Below are positions 6,687 to 12,829 of a stretch of DNA of 13,473 nucleotides, one piece after another. The number at the start of each line of letters is the position of its first letter. The first letter of the stretch is position 1. Source of the DNA: Desulfurococcales archaeon (GTDB lineage Archaea > Thermoproteota > Thermoprotei_A > Sulfolobales > Desulfurococcaceae); the NCBI GenBank assembly GCA_026985375.1, contig JALSQP010000064.1, forward strand, positions 1 through 13,473, given 5' to 3'. The notes beneath the pieces are model-generated. The model saw only the letters and a program-made list of their open reading frames with translations. It had not been told where the DNA came from and searched no databases. Position numbers and translations under genes: made by a program.

Positions 6687-7094
6687 TTAATACTCTATTC
6701 CCTCTATATCAACCATCATTTTTTCTTCACGGAGATATATTTCGGGTATACCTTCTTTTCTAAGCTTTTTACGTAGTTCTCTATCATTGGTCGCAACGCC
6801 GCATTTGTTTTCTTTAGCGTAGTATAGGATTAGATCATCCGTAGACATATTTTTTATCTCTATATTGATTACTTTACAGTACATACGCGCTATTTCTATT
6901 GCAAGCCTTGCTGGTTTTGATATGCTAGGCTTATTGGTTTTTGCAAGTTTTTCGAGCTCTTTTATAATCGGTGTTAGCACGATATAGTCGGGCTTAGTGT
7001 CGATTATGTCCTCGATCTGTTCAAAAACATTGATTCCACGGGCAATAGTCATTAACATATTTGTATCCAATACTATACATGGTCTTTTCTTCAC
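6687..7094 (-). CDS. PIN-domain nuclease, Fcf1/Utp24-like (probable rRNA processing)
   Basis: 135-residue single PIN domain. The four acidic positions expected for a metal-dependent RNA endonuclease are visible: D10 in [10 protein letters not shown]46 in [10 protein letters not shown]87 (or D86) in [10 protein letters not shown] and D104 in ATNDRELR. Domain order and the TNDRELR stretch match the archaeal family related to eukaryotic Fcf1/Utp24, which cleaves pre-18S rRNA; VapC-type toxins share the fold. I favour a housekeeping rRNA-processing role because no antitoxin gene is adjacent and the gene sits behind aIF2 gamma, as in many archaea. The GTG start at 7092-7094 overlaps the aIF2 gamma stop by four bases (GTGA), with GAGGAGG as a strong ribosome-binding site inside that gene. 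The archaeal substrate is not established. Confidence 0.85.
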   Translation of the reverse strand: MKKRPCIVLDTNMLMTIARGINVFEQIEDIIDTKPDYIVLTPIIKELEKLAKTNKPSISKPARLAIEIARMYCKVINIEIKNMSTDDLILYYAKENKCGVATNDRELRKKLRKEGIPEIYLREEKMMVDIEGIEY

Positions 7095-8338
7095 GGTTTC
7101 GCCTCCTCTACGATGCCCCAGCCTGTCAGCCTCCAGCGTCCTAGCACTCTCCTGCTAATGGCTATTCTAGACCCTTCCCAAGCAACGACGGGATCTCGTA
7201 GTTTTAGCTCGATATAGTCACTGGTTACCTTCATCACTATGGCTAATCGAATCGCCGTTCCCGCGGTTATAACTATTATTTCACGAGGCTGTATGGGTTT
7301 TACCTGCATCATTTCTTTCATTCCGACAACGCGCTGGAGTAATTTATAGTTTACCTTCAGATATGTGACGGGCTCCGGTACTTTCCCTGGTATGCCTACG
7401 ACATTTCCCACCAAAGCATCAGCTTTCGTTAACGAAGGATCTAGCTTCGTACCTATCGCTAATAGTCCTCCTGGTTTTGCCTCTTCTACTTCTAGGTTTC
7501 CGAACCTAAGTGTTACGACCTCTGTCACTATGGCTTCGTACTCGTAGCGGCCAGGTGCTATAGGTTTTCTTACGCCTGGCCTTATTTCGATCTCATCGCC
7601 GACTCTAAGTACTCCCTGCATCAGAGACCCACCGATAACTCCTCCCTTTAACTCATTGGGTTTTGTACCTGGTTTGTTCACGTCAAAGCTTCGTACAACA
7701 TACATTAGTGGCGGTTTAGATAGTTCTCTCTCTGGTGTTGGAATGTATTCTTCGATTGCTTGGAGCAGGACATCTATGTTCGCTTTATGAAGCGCACTAA
7801 CGGGTATTATGGGGGCATTTTCAGCCCATGTACCTTTCAAGAACTCCCTTATTTCTTTGTAGTTTTTCTTTGCTTGTTCCTTGGACACTACATCGATCTT
7901 GTTCTGTACGACCACTAAGTTTCTAACACCGATAATGTCTAGTGCTACAAAATGCTCGAGAGTCTGTGGCTGGGGGCAGTGCTCGTTAGCAGCTATTACG
8001 AGGAGGGCTCCATCCATAAGTGCAGCTCCGCTGAGCATTGTCGCCATAAGAGCCTCATGTCCAGGGGCATCTACATAGCTAACTCTTCTCAGTAGACGTG
8101 ACTCCGAACCATCCGGGCATATTGGTTCCGTAGTGTATGCTTCTGGAGACTCTAGCCCATCACAATAGGCTACGTTTCCATCAGCATAGCCCAGCTTAAT
8201 AGTCATTCCTCTCTTGAGCTCCTCGCTGTGTCTTGCAGTCCATATCCCTGTAAGTGCTTGTACTAGTGTTGTCTTCCCGTGATCAACGTGTCCTACTACT
8301 CCGATATTCACTTCGGGTTGTTTTTCTTCCCAAGGCAA
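7091..8338 (-). CDS. eif2g: Translation initiation factor 2 subunit gamma (aIF2 gamma)
   Basis: 415-residue GTPase core of aIF2, which brings initiator Met-tRNA to the small subunit and, in archaea, can protect mRNA 5' ends. The G-domain has GHVDHGKT at 16-23, the switch I segment [12 protein letters not shown] (42-53), DAPGH at 90-94 and NKID, followed by two beta-barrel domains. The zinc knuckle inserted after switch I is reduced: C59 and C74 remain, but L62 and G77 sit where the second cysteine of each CxxC pair is expected. The start is TTG at 8336-8338, with a GGGGTGA ribosome-binding site about eight bases upstream; a later GTG (codon 10) is a weaker choice. Overlap with the PIN gene suggests coupled translation. 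Confidence 0.98.
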   Translation of the reverse strand: MPWEEKQPEVNIGVVGHVDHGKTTLVQALTGIWTARHSEELKRGMTIKLGYADGNVAYCDGLESPEAYTTEPICPDGSESRLLRRVSYVDAPGHEALMATMLSGAALMDGALLVIAANEHCPQPQTLEHFVALDIIGVRNLVVVQNKIDVVSKEQAKKNYKEIREFLKGTWAENAPIIPVSALHKANIDVLLQAIEEYIPTPERELSKPPLMYVVRSFDVNKPGTKPNELKGGVIGGSLMQGVLRVGDEIEIRPGVRKPIAPGRYEYEAIVTEVVTLRFGNLEVEEAKPGGLLAIGTKLDPSLTKADALVGNVVGIPGKVPEPVTYLKVNYKLLQRVVGMKEMMQVKPIQPREIIVITAGTAIRLAIVMKVTSDYIELKLRDPVVAWEGSRIAISRRVLGRWRLTGWGIVEEAKP

Positions 8339-8379
8339 AACGAATTCACCCCAAATACGATTCTATATGTATTAAACCA

Positions 8380-8386
8380 TATTTAT
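8380..8386 (-). promoter_or_regulatory. Putative TATA-box promoter of aIF2 gamma
   Basis: The minus strand reads ATAAATA. A start near 8357 gives a leader of about 18 bases that includes the GGGGTGA ribosome-binding site at 8345-8351. This gap separates rps6e from aIF2 gamma. Confidence 0.45.
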
Positions 8387-8399
8387 GATAGGTTATAGG

Positions 8400-8404
8400 A
8401 AAAA
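8400..8404 (-). terminator. Possible T-run terminator of rps6e
   Basis: Five T residues on the minus strand (CTGTTTTTCC) about 55 bases after the rps6e stop codon and just before the aIF2 gamma TATA box. Archaeal RNA polymerase can stop at T-runs without a hairpin, but five Ts is a modest signal. Confidence 0.3.
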
Positions 8405-8459
8405 CAGTAGAGCTTCTAGCTTCTTGGATTACTATTACTATATTATGTATGTGACTACG

Positions 8460-9110
8460 TTACTTATACACGATCTTGGTGTTTATCTGAACTATATCTT
8501 CGGTGATCATGTTTCCGCGTACCATTTTTCTACGGCGCTCCCCTTTTTCACGTGGATGGAATCCTGGCGGGCCTGATAGAAGTACTCTCTTCTTAACTCC
8601 ACCTATAACGTCGGGTCTCATCGGAAAACCACTGTTGTCGCTCCCACCGGTTATCTGGATTTTAACGCCCTTAAGCCCTACAAGCTCTCCATTGAATACG
8701 TCACCTATTCTTAAACTAACAATTCTCTTTGTACGTTCATCGTTGATACGTATCTGCCATGCACGTGCTCTGAAGATCTCGCCTTCTATCTCGTTGGCCC
8801 CAGTCTTATTCACGAGAAGCTCAGCATTAACGTGTGCTTCTGTTTCAGGAACATTGTTATCTATTACAAGTCTCCCCGTTATCTTGACTTTATTCTTCGT
8901 GTCAGGTTTGATCATCCTTATAGTGGCTATCCCATGTATAGCCTTTATCTTCTCAGCCAATTTAGCATTAACCTTAATTATCGGTAGCTCGAAACCTTCC
9001 TTCATTTTATCATTGTACTCGATCTCGCCGTCACCGACGACCTTGACCTTCTCTATAATTTCTAATTTGGGCGCCTCTGGATCGGATATAACTATCTTGA
9101 AGTCGGCCAT
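8460..9110 (-). CDS. rps6e: 30S ribosomal protein S6e
   Basis: 216-residue archaeal/eukaryotic small-subunit protein, homologous to eukaryotic S6 but without its long phosphorylated tail. The first half is a crenarchaeal-type N-terminal region (FKIVISDPEAPKLEII, then LVIDNNVPETEAHVNAE). The second half holds the S6e signature: RIGDVFNGELVGLKGVKIQI followed by GGSDNSGFPMRPDV (the conserved SGFPM), GGVKKRVLLSGPPGF and the basic KGERRRKMVRGN. The ATG at 9108-9110 is preceded by GGTGGTGA, and this ribosome-binding site can fold into a hairpin with the bases just upstream. It is the first gene of the minus-strand array and is divergent from infB. Confidence 0.97.
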   Translation of the reverse strand: MADFKIVISDPEAPKLEIIEKVKVVGDGEIEYNDKMKEGFELPIIKVNAKLAEKIKAIHGIATIRMIKPDTKNKVKITGRLVIDNNVPETEAHVNAELLVNKTGANEIEGEIFRARAWQIRINDERTKRIVSLRIGDVFNGELVGLKGVKIQITGGSDNSGFPMRPDVIGGVKKRVLLSGPPGFHPREKGERRRKMVRGNMITEDIVQINTKIVYK

Positions 9111-9118
9111 TTCTTTTC

Positions 9119-9138
9119 ACCACCAGTTGCCCGGTGGT
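9119..9138 (-). promoter_or_regulatory. Leader hairpin covering the rps6e ribosome-binding site
   Basis: ACCACC (9133-9138) and GGTGGT (9119-9124), read on the minus strand, form a perfect six-pair, mostly G-C stem with an eight-base loop GGGCAACT. The right arm is most of the GGTGGTGA ribosome-binding site of rps6e, so folding would hide it. The element lies within the predicted leader, since the TATA box at 9165-9173 predicts a start near 9144. Confidence 0.5.
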
Positions 9139-9164
9139 TATTTCAAACCTATCGGTATATAGGG

Positions 9165-9173
9165 GTATTTATA
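9165..9173 (-). promoter_or_regulatory. Putative TATA-box promoter of rps6e
   Basis: The minus strand reads TATAAATAC, a good archaeal TATA box in the divergent rps6e/infB gap. The predicted start near 9144 gives a leader of about 34 bases containing the hairpin and the ribosome-binding site. Confidence 0.5.
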
Positions 9174-9213
9174 TTGCTAGGTCTAACCAGTACAGGCTTA
9201 ATAATATACTTAG

Positions 9214-9221
9214 TATATAAA
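9214..9221 (+). promoter_or_regulatory. Putative TATA-box promoter of infB
   Basis: TATATAAA lies about 32 bases before the infB ATG. The usual spacing puts the transcript start near 9243, leaving a very short leader of about six bases. The closest purine-rich motif is GGCGGATAAGGGG immediately before the ATG. Confidence 0.55.
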
Positions 9222-9248
9222 GGCGTTGGAACATAGGCGGATAAGGGG

Positions 9249-11075
9249 ATGGTCATGATATTAAGTACTGGAAAAACAACCAAGCAATGGGTGAGACAGC
9301 CAATAGTTGTTGTTCTGGGACATGTTGACCATGGAAAAACCACCTTACTTGACAAGATAAGAGGTACAACTGTCGCTAAGAAAGAGCCTGGTGAGATAAC
9401 ACAACATGTGGGTGCAAGTATTGTTCCGGCATCTGTACTGGAGAAGGTAGCAAAGCCTCTAAGGAAATACTTCCCAAAACTCAAAATAGAGATCCCGGGC
9501 CTGCTATTTATTGATACTCCAGGCCACGAACTGTTTACTAATCTGCGCAAAAGAGGGGGTAGCGTAGCTGATATAGCGATCCTAATAGTAGATGTTTTGG
9601 AGGGTTTCCAACCCCAAACATGGGAAAGTATAGAGATACTTAAGGAGAAAAGAGTACCATTCATTGTGGCAGCAAACAAAATTGACCGTCTATCGGGATG
9701 GCGTCCGAACCCCGACACTCCTTTCCTAGAAACTATTAGGAAGCAGGATCCACGGGTAGTTAGCAGACTAGATGAATTGATATATAGACTTGTAGGCCAA
9801 TTATATGAAGCAGGATTTATGGCTGAAAGATTTGATCGCGTGAAAGACTTTAGAAGAACAGTTGCTATCGTGCCTATTTCTGCTAAGACAGGAGAAGGTG
9901 TTCCAGAGTTGCTTGCACTCCTAGTAGGTCTAGTACAGCAGTTCATGAAGAAAAAACTCGTAACTAGCAACGAGCCGGCCAAGGGTGTTGTTCTCGAGGT
10001 TAAAGAGGAGCCAGGACTCGGAACAACAATAGACGTAATTATCTATGACGGCATTCTTAGGAAAGGAGACATAATAGTTATTGGCGGTAAAGGTGAAGTC
10101 ATAGTGACTAAGGTCAGAGCACTCCTAATGCCACGACCCCTGCAGGATATGCGTGCACATGAGGGTAAGTTCAGACAGGTAGAAGAAGTAGTTGCAGCTA
10201 CTGGTGTAAAGATATCGGCCCCCAATCTTGAGGGGGTGCTTGCAGGATCACCAATATTTGTAGTGCCTAACGAACAGTTAATCGAAGAATACAAGAAGAA
10301 AGTATTGGAAGAAATAGAATCTATCAGAATTAAGACGGACAATATAGGTGTGGTGGTTAAAGCCGATACCCTAGGCACACTCGAGGCCGTTGTTGAAGCT
10401 CTCAAAAGAGAGAACATACCTGTCAGGCTCGCAGATGTAGGACCGGTATCAAAGAACGATATTATTGAGGCCTCCGTCACGCTTAAACAGAACAAGTTAT
10501 ATGGTGTCGTCGTGGCCTTCAACGTCAAGATCCTTCCCGAAGCAGAGGAGTTAGCAAGACGTGAGGGTGTAAAAATATTTGAGCATAATATCATTTATAG
10601 ATTGATCGAAGAGTATGCACAGTGGGTAAGAAAGATAAAAGAAGAGGAGAAACGCAAGGAACTAGAATCTCTTGTACGTCCCGGCAAAATAAGGATACTC
10701 CCAGGCTATGTGTTTAGGAGAAGTAACCCAGCTATCGTAGGCATCGAAGTGCTTGGCGGTGTGATAAAGCCGGGATTCCCGGTGATGAGAAGTGATGGTC
10801 TTAGATTAGGAGTTATAATGCAGATCCGAGATCGTGACAACATCTTGAGAGAAGCCAAGGTAGGTCAAGCCGTCGCAATAAGCATTAAGGGCAAGATACT
10901 GATTGGTAGACATGTTGATGAAGGAGATATACTCTATACTGACATACCCAAGGAACATGCACGGCTATGGCTGACCAAGTATAAAAGCGAATTGAGCGAC
11001 GACGAGAAAATGGTGTTGAACGAGATAATAAAGATCAAGAAGAAACAAGATCCGTTCTATGGTTTGGTGTTCTAG
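9249..11075 (+). CDS. infB: Translation initiation factor IF-2 (aIF5B type)
   Basis: 608-residue GTPase that joins the ribosomal subunits at the end of initiation, homologue of bacterial IF2 and eukaryotic eIF5B. It has the short archaeal form with almost no N-terminal extension. The G-domain carries GHVDHGKT (24-31), DTPGH (89-93) and NKID (143-146), with the archaeal/eukaryotic insertion KPLRKYFPKLKIEIPGLLF between G2 and G3. Domain II follows (ATGVKISAPNLEGVLAGSP nearby), then the linking helix and the C-terminal barrel that binds the tRNA acceptor end (VFRRSNPAIVGIEVLGG). Length is normal and there is no intein. Start ATG at 9249; a second in-frame ATG follows two codons later. It is the only plus-strand gene besides rps28e and runs tail to tail into ndk. 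Confidence 0.98.
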   Translation: MVMILSTGKTTKQWVRQPIVVVLGHVDHGKTTLLDKIRGTTVAKKEPGEITQHVGASIVPASVLEKVAKPLRKYFPKLKIEIPGLLFIDTPGHELFTNLRKRGGSVADIAILIVDVLEGFQPQTWESIEILKEKRVPFIVAANKIDRLSGWRPNPDTPFLETIRKQDPRVVSRLDELIYRLVGQLYEAGFMAERFDRVKDFRRTVAIVPISAKTGEGVPELLALLVGLVQQFMKKKLVTSNEPAKGVVLEVKEEPGLGTTIDVIIYDGILRKGDIIVIGGKGEVIVTKVRALLMPRPLQDMRAHEGKFRQVEEVVAATGVKISAPNLEGVLAGSPIFVVPNEQLIEEYKKKVLEEIESIRIKTDNIGVVVKADTLGTLEAVVEALKRENIPVRLADVGPVSKNDIIEASVTLKQNKLYGVVVAFNVKILPEAEELARREGVKIFEHNIIYRLIEEYAQWVRKIKEEEKRKELESLVRPGKIRILPGYVFRRSNPAIVGIEVLGGVIKPGFPVMRSDGLRLGVIMQIRDRDNILREAKVGQAVAISIKGKILIGRHVDEGDILYTDIPKEHARLWLTKYKSELSDDEKMVLNEIIKIKKKQDPFYGLVF

Positions 11076-11079
11076 ACGA

Positions 11080-11499
11080 TCACCAGTCAATAATTTCTTC
11101 TTCGCCAAATATAACCCTAATCTCTCTTTCAGCGCTCTCTGGACTATCGCTAGCATGTACTACATTCTCTGACTTTGAGAGAGCGTAGTCGCCCCTAACA
11201 GTTCCAGGAGGTGCTTCCCTACCATCAGTAGGCCCTATCATTAACCTTACCACAGATATTGCCTTATCTCCTTCAAGAACCATTGCTATTATCGGCCCAG
11301 ACGTCATGAATTCTATTAGGGACTCAAAGAAGGGTTTCCCTTTATGAACGGAATAAAATTCCTCTGCTTTCTCTCGAGTAAGCCACAACATTTTCAGGGC
11401 TTTGATCTTGAGTCCTTTCTTTTCGAATCTTGCTATTATCTCACCTATAAGCCTTCGACGTACACCGTCAGGTTTTATAAGAACCAATGTACGCTCCAT
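11080..11499 (-). CDS. ndk: Nucleoside diphosphate kinase
   Basis: 139-residue enzyme that moves the terminal phosphate between nucleoside triphosphates and diphosphates through a phosphohistidine. The active-site histidine is H115 in [21 protein letters not shown] (3-15) provides the N-terminal strand with catalytic K9, and [15 protein letters not shown] is the conserved nucleotide-binding segment. I place the start at ATG 11497-11499, because GGTGA lies five bases upstream; a longer reading begins at the GTG within that same motif (11506-11508) and would add three residues. The stop codon is four bases from the stop of infB on the other strand. Confidence 0.96.
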   Translation of the reverse strand: MERTLVLIKPDGVRRRLIGEIIARFEKKGLKIKALKMLWLTREKAEEFYSVHKGKPFFESLIEFMTSGPIIAMVLEGDKAISVVRLMIGPTDGREAPPGTVRGDYALSKSENVVHASDSPESAEREIRVIFGEEEIIDW

Positions 11500-11540
11500 G
11501 TTTTTCACCAGTTATATGACGTATTATTTTTGAGTTTTAG

Positions 11541-11549
11541 AATATTTTT
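11541..11549 (-). promoter_or_regulatory. Possible TATA-like promoter of ndk
   Basis: The minus strand reads AAAAATATT in the 113-base gap after rpl24e. A start about 26 bases on, near 11519, leaves room for the GGTGA ribosome-binding site. A second A/T-rich box (AAAAATAATAC, 11521-11531) is nearer but would start the transcript after that site, so I prefer the first. No other feature is evident in the gap. Confidence 0.3.
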
Positions 11550-11621
11550 CGGTAAGGAATAGAAGTTGTTTACTCAAATACGGTATTATTGGGCATGATA
11601 AACAGGATATATTGAAACAGC

Positions 11622-11810
11622 TTATCTCATCTGCTTACCATACTTCAGCGTCCACTTTAGCTTTCTAGGATCCCTCCTCAATACCAAGTAGTTCTTGTAA
11701 CATTTCCTGCTACAGAACCATAGGATGGAACCATCATTGAGAACATGCATTAGCCCTGTACCAGGCTCTATTTCCTTGCCACAGAAGCTGCATCGTGTTA
11801 GCCTTGGCAA
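11622..11810 (-). CDS. rpl24e: 50S ribosomal protein L24e
   Basis: 62-residue zinc-ribbon protein of the large subunit. Zinc ligands are C7 and C10 ([14 protein letters not shown]) and C33 and C37 ([11 protein letters not shown]), followed by the basic [10 protein letters not shown] that contacts rRNA. Length matches archaeal members, which lack the long eukaryotic tail. The start is TTG at 11808-11810, with GGTGA six bases upstream; the GTG within that motif is out of frame. It shares the strand of ndk, 122 bases downstream, and is divergent from rps28e. Confidence 0.96.
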   Translation of the reverse strand: MPRLTRCSFCGKEIEPGTGLMHVLNDGSILWFCSRKCYKNYLVLRRDPRKLKWTLKYGKQMR

Positions 11811-11858
11811 TTCTTTTCACCTTTCCATACCATCTTGTCAACTACGGAGTGGTTTAGG

Positions 11859-11877
11859 ATTTTTATCCTTTTAAGCT
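11859..11877 (-). promoter_or_regulatory. Putative promoter region of rpl24e
   Basis: Two overlapping A/T-rich elements on the minus strand, GCTTAAAAGG (11868-11877) and ATAAAAAT (11859-11866), either of which could be the TATA box; they predict starts about 25-37 bases before the TTG. The second sits in a short palindrome, AGGATTTTTATCCT (11856-11869), that could also be a protein-binding site. Confidence 0.35.
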
Positions 11878-11888
11878 TTGCCACAAAT

Positions 11889-11898
11889 CTTATAAAAA
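11889..11898 (+). promoter_or_regulatory. Putative TATA-box promoter of rps28e
   Basis: CTTATAAAAA on the plus strand predicts a transcript start near 11920. This favours a leader of about 40 bases with a GGTG motif before ATG 11959. Confidence 0.5.
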
Positions 11899-11958
11899 TG
11901 GCTTCTCTGGTAAGTATGAGTGAGCTAGGATTAATGATATAGAATAATGGTGTTGACC

Positions 11959-12222
11959 ATGTCGGAGGAGAAAAACAAGATCTATGTAGAGCAACCAGAA
12001 ATAAACGTAACAGAGGAGATAGGCTTCCCAGCAGAAGTTATACAGATTATCGGTAGAACAGGCGTTACTGGTGAGATCACCCAGGTCAGAGTTAGAGTAC
12101 TTGAAGGAAGAGATAAGGGTAGAATAATCACTAGGAACGTTAAAGGCCCTGTACGACTAGGCGATATCTTAATACTGCGTGAAACCGAGCGTGAAGCTAG
12201 AAAGCTCTCTGGTAGAAGATAA
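11959..12222 (+). CDS. rps28e: 30S ribosomal protein S28e
   Basis: Small OB-fold ribosomal protein near the mRNA exit channel, 87 residues from this start. The family core is unmistakable: [40 protein letters not shown], and the C-terminal [16 protein letters not shown] choose ATG 11959 because GGTG lies six bases upstream and the result begins MSEEKNK; an in-frame ATG at 11947 would add MVLT and cannot be excluded. The gene is on the plus strand while its usual partners L7Ae, L24e and NDK are on the minus strand. It converges on rpl7ae across 144 bases. Confidence 0.95.
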   Translation: MSEEKNKIYVEQPEINVTEEIGFPAEVIQIIGRTGVTGEITQVRVRVLEGRDKGRIITRNVKGPVRLGDILILRETEREARKLSGRR

Positions 12223-12250
12223 GGAATATTTCATTAGTATAATTCATTAT

Positions 12251-12270
12251 CACTCATTATTAATGGAGTG
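12251..12270. repeat. Short imperfect hairpin between rps28e and rpl7ae
   Basis: CACTC (12251-12255) pairs with GAGTG (12266-12270), followed after one bulged base by three A/T pairs. It lies 28 bases after the rps28e stop codon. The 144-base convergent gap also holds short T-rich stretches on each strand, including TTTTTGAAAA on the minus strand near 12323-12333, which may end the rpl7ae transcript. No gene is visible in the gap. Confidence 0.3.
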
Positions 12271-12366
12271 TTTGAACAATATTCTTCTTTATTATCTAAG
12301 AATAAGGGATAGGATAATGATGATTTTCAAAAAGCTTTATGAGTATTAGATGTTTCTTTAACTAGA

Positions 12367-12753
12367 TTACTTAGCGGCCTTAGCCTTGAGTTCCTGTACC
12401 TCTCTAATTATTTCTTCTACGAGGTCCTTAGCTCCAGCAGGATCAATTATTGCTGCACTAGCTGCTGCAACCTCTATTCCAGCGGCTTCGCCTAGCCTCT
12501 TCTTACTGGGTACGTAGACGTAGGGTATCTTCTTTTCCTCGCATAGAAGTGGCAGGTGCGCAACGATCTCCGGTGGATCAACGTCTTCTGCTATTGCAAC
12601 AAGTTTTGCCAGTCCTCTCTCCACAGCCTTGGTTGTTTCGTTAGTGCCTTTCTTTATCTTGCCGCCTGTTTCTCGCGCCTTCTTGAAGGCTTCATATACC
12701 TTTTCAGCTAATTCTTCTGGTACCTCGAATCTTACATAGAACGGTTTGGACAT
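12367..12753 (-). CDS. rpl7ae: 50S ribosomal protein L7Ae (kink-turn binding)
   Basis: 128-residue RNA-binding protein that recognises kink-turns. Besides its place in the large subunit, archaeal L7Ae is the core of box C/D and H/ACA ribonucleoproteins and a subunit of RNase P in several archaea. The RNA-binding motif is [17 protein letters not shown] (about 37-53), followed by [20 protein letters not shown] and the specificity loop region [12 protein letters not shown] 12751-12753 has a strong GGAGG ribosome-binding site seven bases upstream; the ATG that overlaps this region (12758-12760) is out of frame. Known autoregulation of L7Ae through its leader in Sulfolobus makes the short leader here worth examining. 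Confidence 0.97.
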   Translation of the reverse strand: MSKPFYVRFEVPEELAEKVYEAFKKARETGGKIKKGTNETTKAVERGLAKLVAIAEDVDPPEIVAHLPLLCEEKKIPYVYVPSKKRLGEAAGIEVAAASAAIIDPAGAKDLVEEIIREVQELKAKAAK

Positions 12754-12763
12754 GCTTCATCCT

Positions 12764-12784
12764 CCTCCCGATTAGGTCGTCTGG
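12764..12784 (-). promoter_or_regulatory. Candidate kink-turn-like element in the rpl7ae leader
   Basis: Read on the minus strand: CC, four unpaired bases (AGAC), GA, CC, loop TAAUC-like (five bases), GG, GA, GG. This gives two short G-C stems separated by tandem G-A pairs and a bulge, the general plan of a kink-turn, and the last GG is part of the GGAGG ribosome-binding site. The stems are only two pairs each and the bulge is four rather than three bases, so this is a weak candidate. Confidence 0.25.
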
Positions 12785-12809
12785 TCTAAAGCTACTGTCT
12801 ATATCTGGG

Positions 12810-12817
12810 TATATTAA
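12810..12817 (-). promoter_or_regulatory. Putative TATA-box promoter of rpl7ae
   Basis: The minus strand reads TTAATATA in the 76-base gap after the glutamyl-tRNA synthetase gene. It predicts a start near 12787 and a leader of about 34 bases containing the GGAGG ribosome-binding site. Confidence 0.4.
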
Positions 12818-12829
12818 TGTTTTGATAGT

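Noticed and set aside
6687..7094. VapC toxin of a toxin-antitoxin pair
   Set aside because: The PIN fold is shared, but no short antitoxin gene precedes it; the upstream overlapping gene is aIF2 gamma.
8503..9162. Open frame of 219 codons on the plus strand
   Set aside because: It is antisense to rps6e, which has clear family motifs; the plus-strand translation shows no family features.
9149..9982. Long open frame (277 codons) on the minus strand
   Set aside because: It lies entirely opposite the G-domain end of infB and the divergent promoter region; its translation is rich in Ser and Thr with no recognisable domain, as expected of a shadow frame.
10043..10594. Open frame of 183 codons on the minus strand
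   Set aside because: Shadow of infB domain II and linker; low-complexity Ser/Thr-rich translation.
11947..11949. ATG as the start of rps28e
   Set aside because: It lacks a ribosome-binding site, whereas ATG 11959 has GGTG at good spacing. Kept as an alternative in the feature entry.
12317..12323. ATGATGA, a perfect box C sequence, as part of a C/D box sRNA
   Set aside because: No CTGA box D or D' follows within the next 60 bases, so a guide RNA is not supported.
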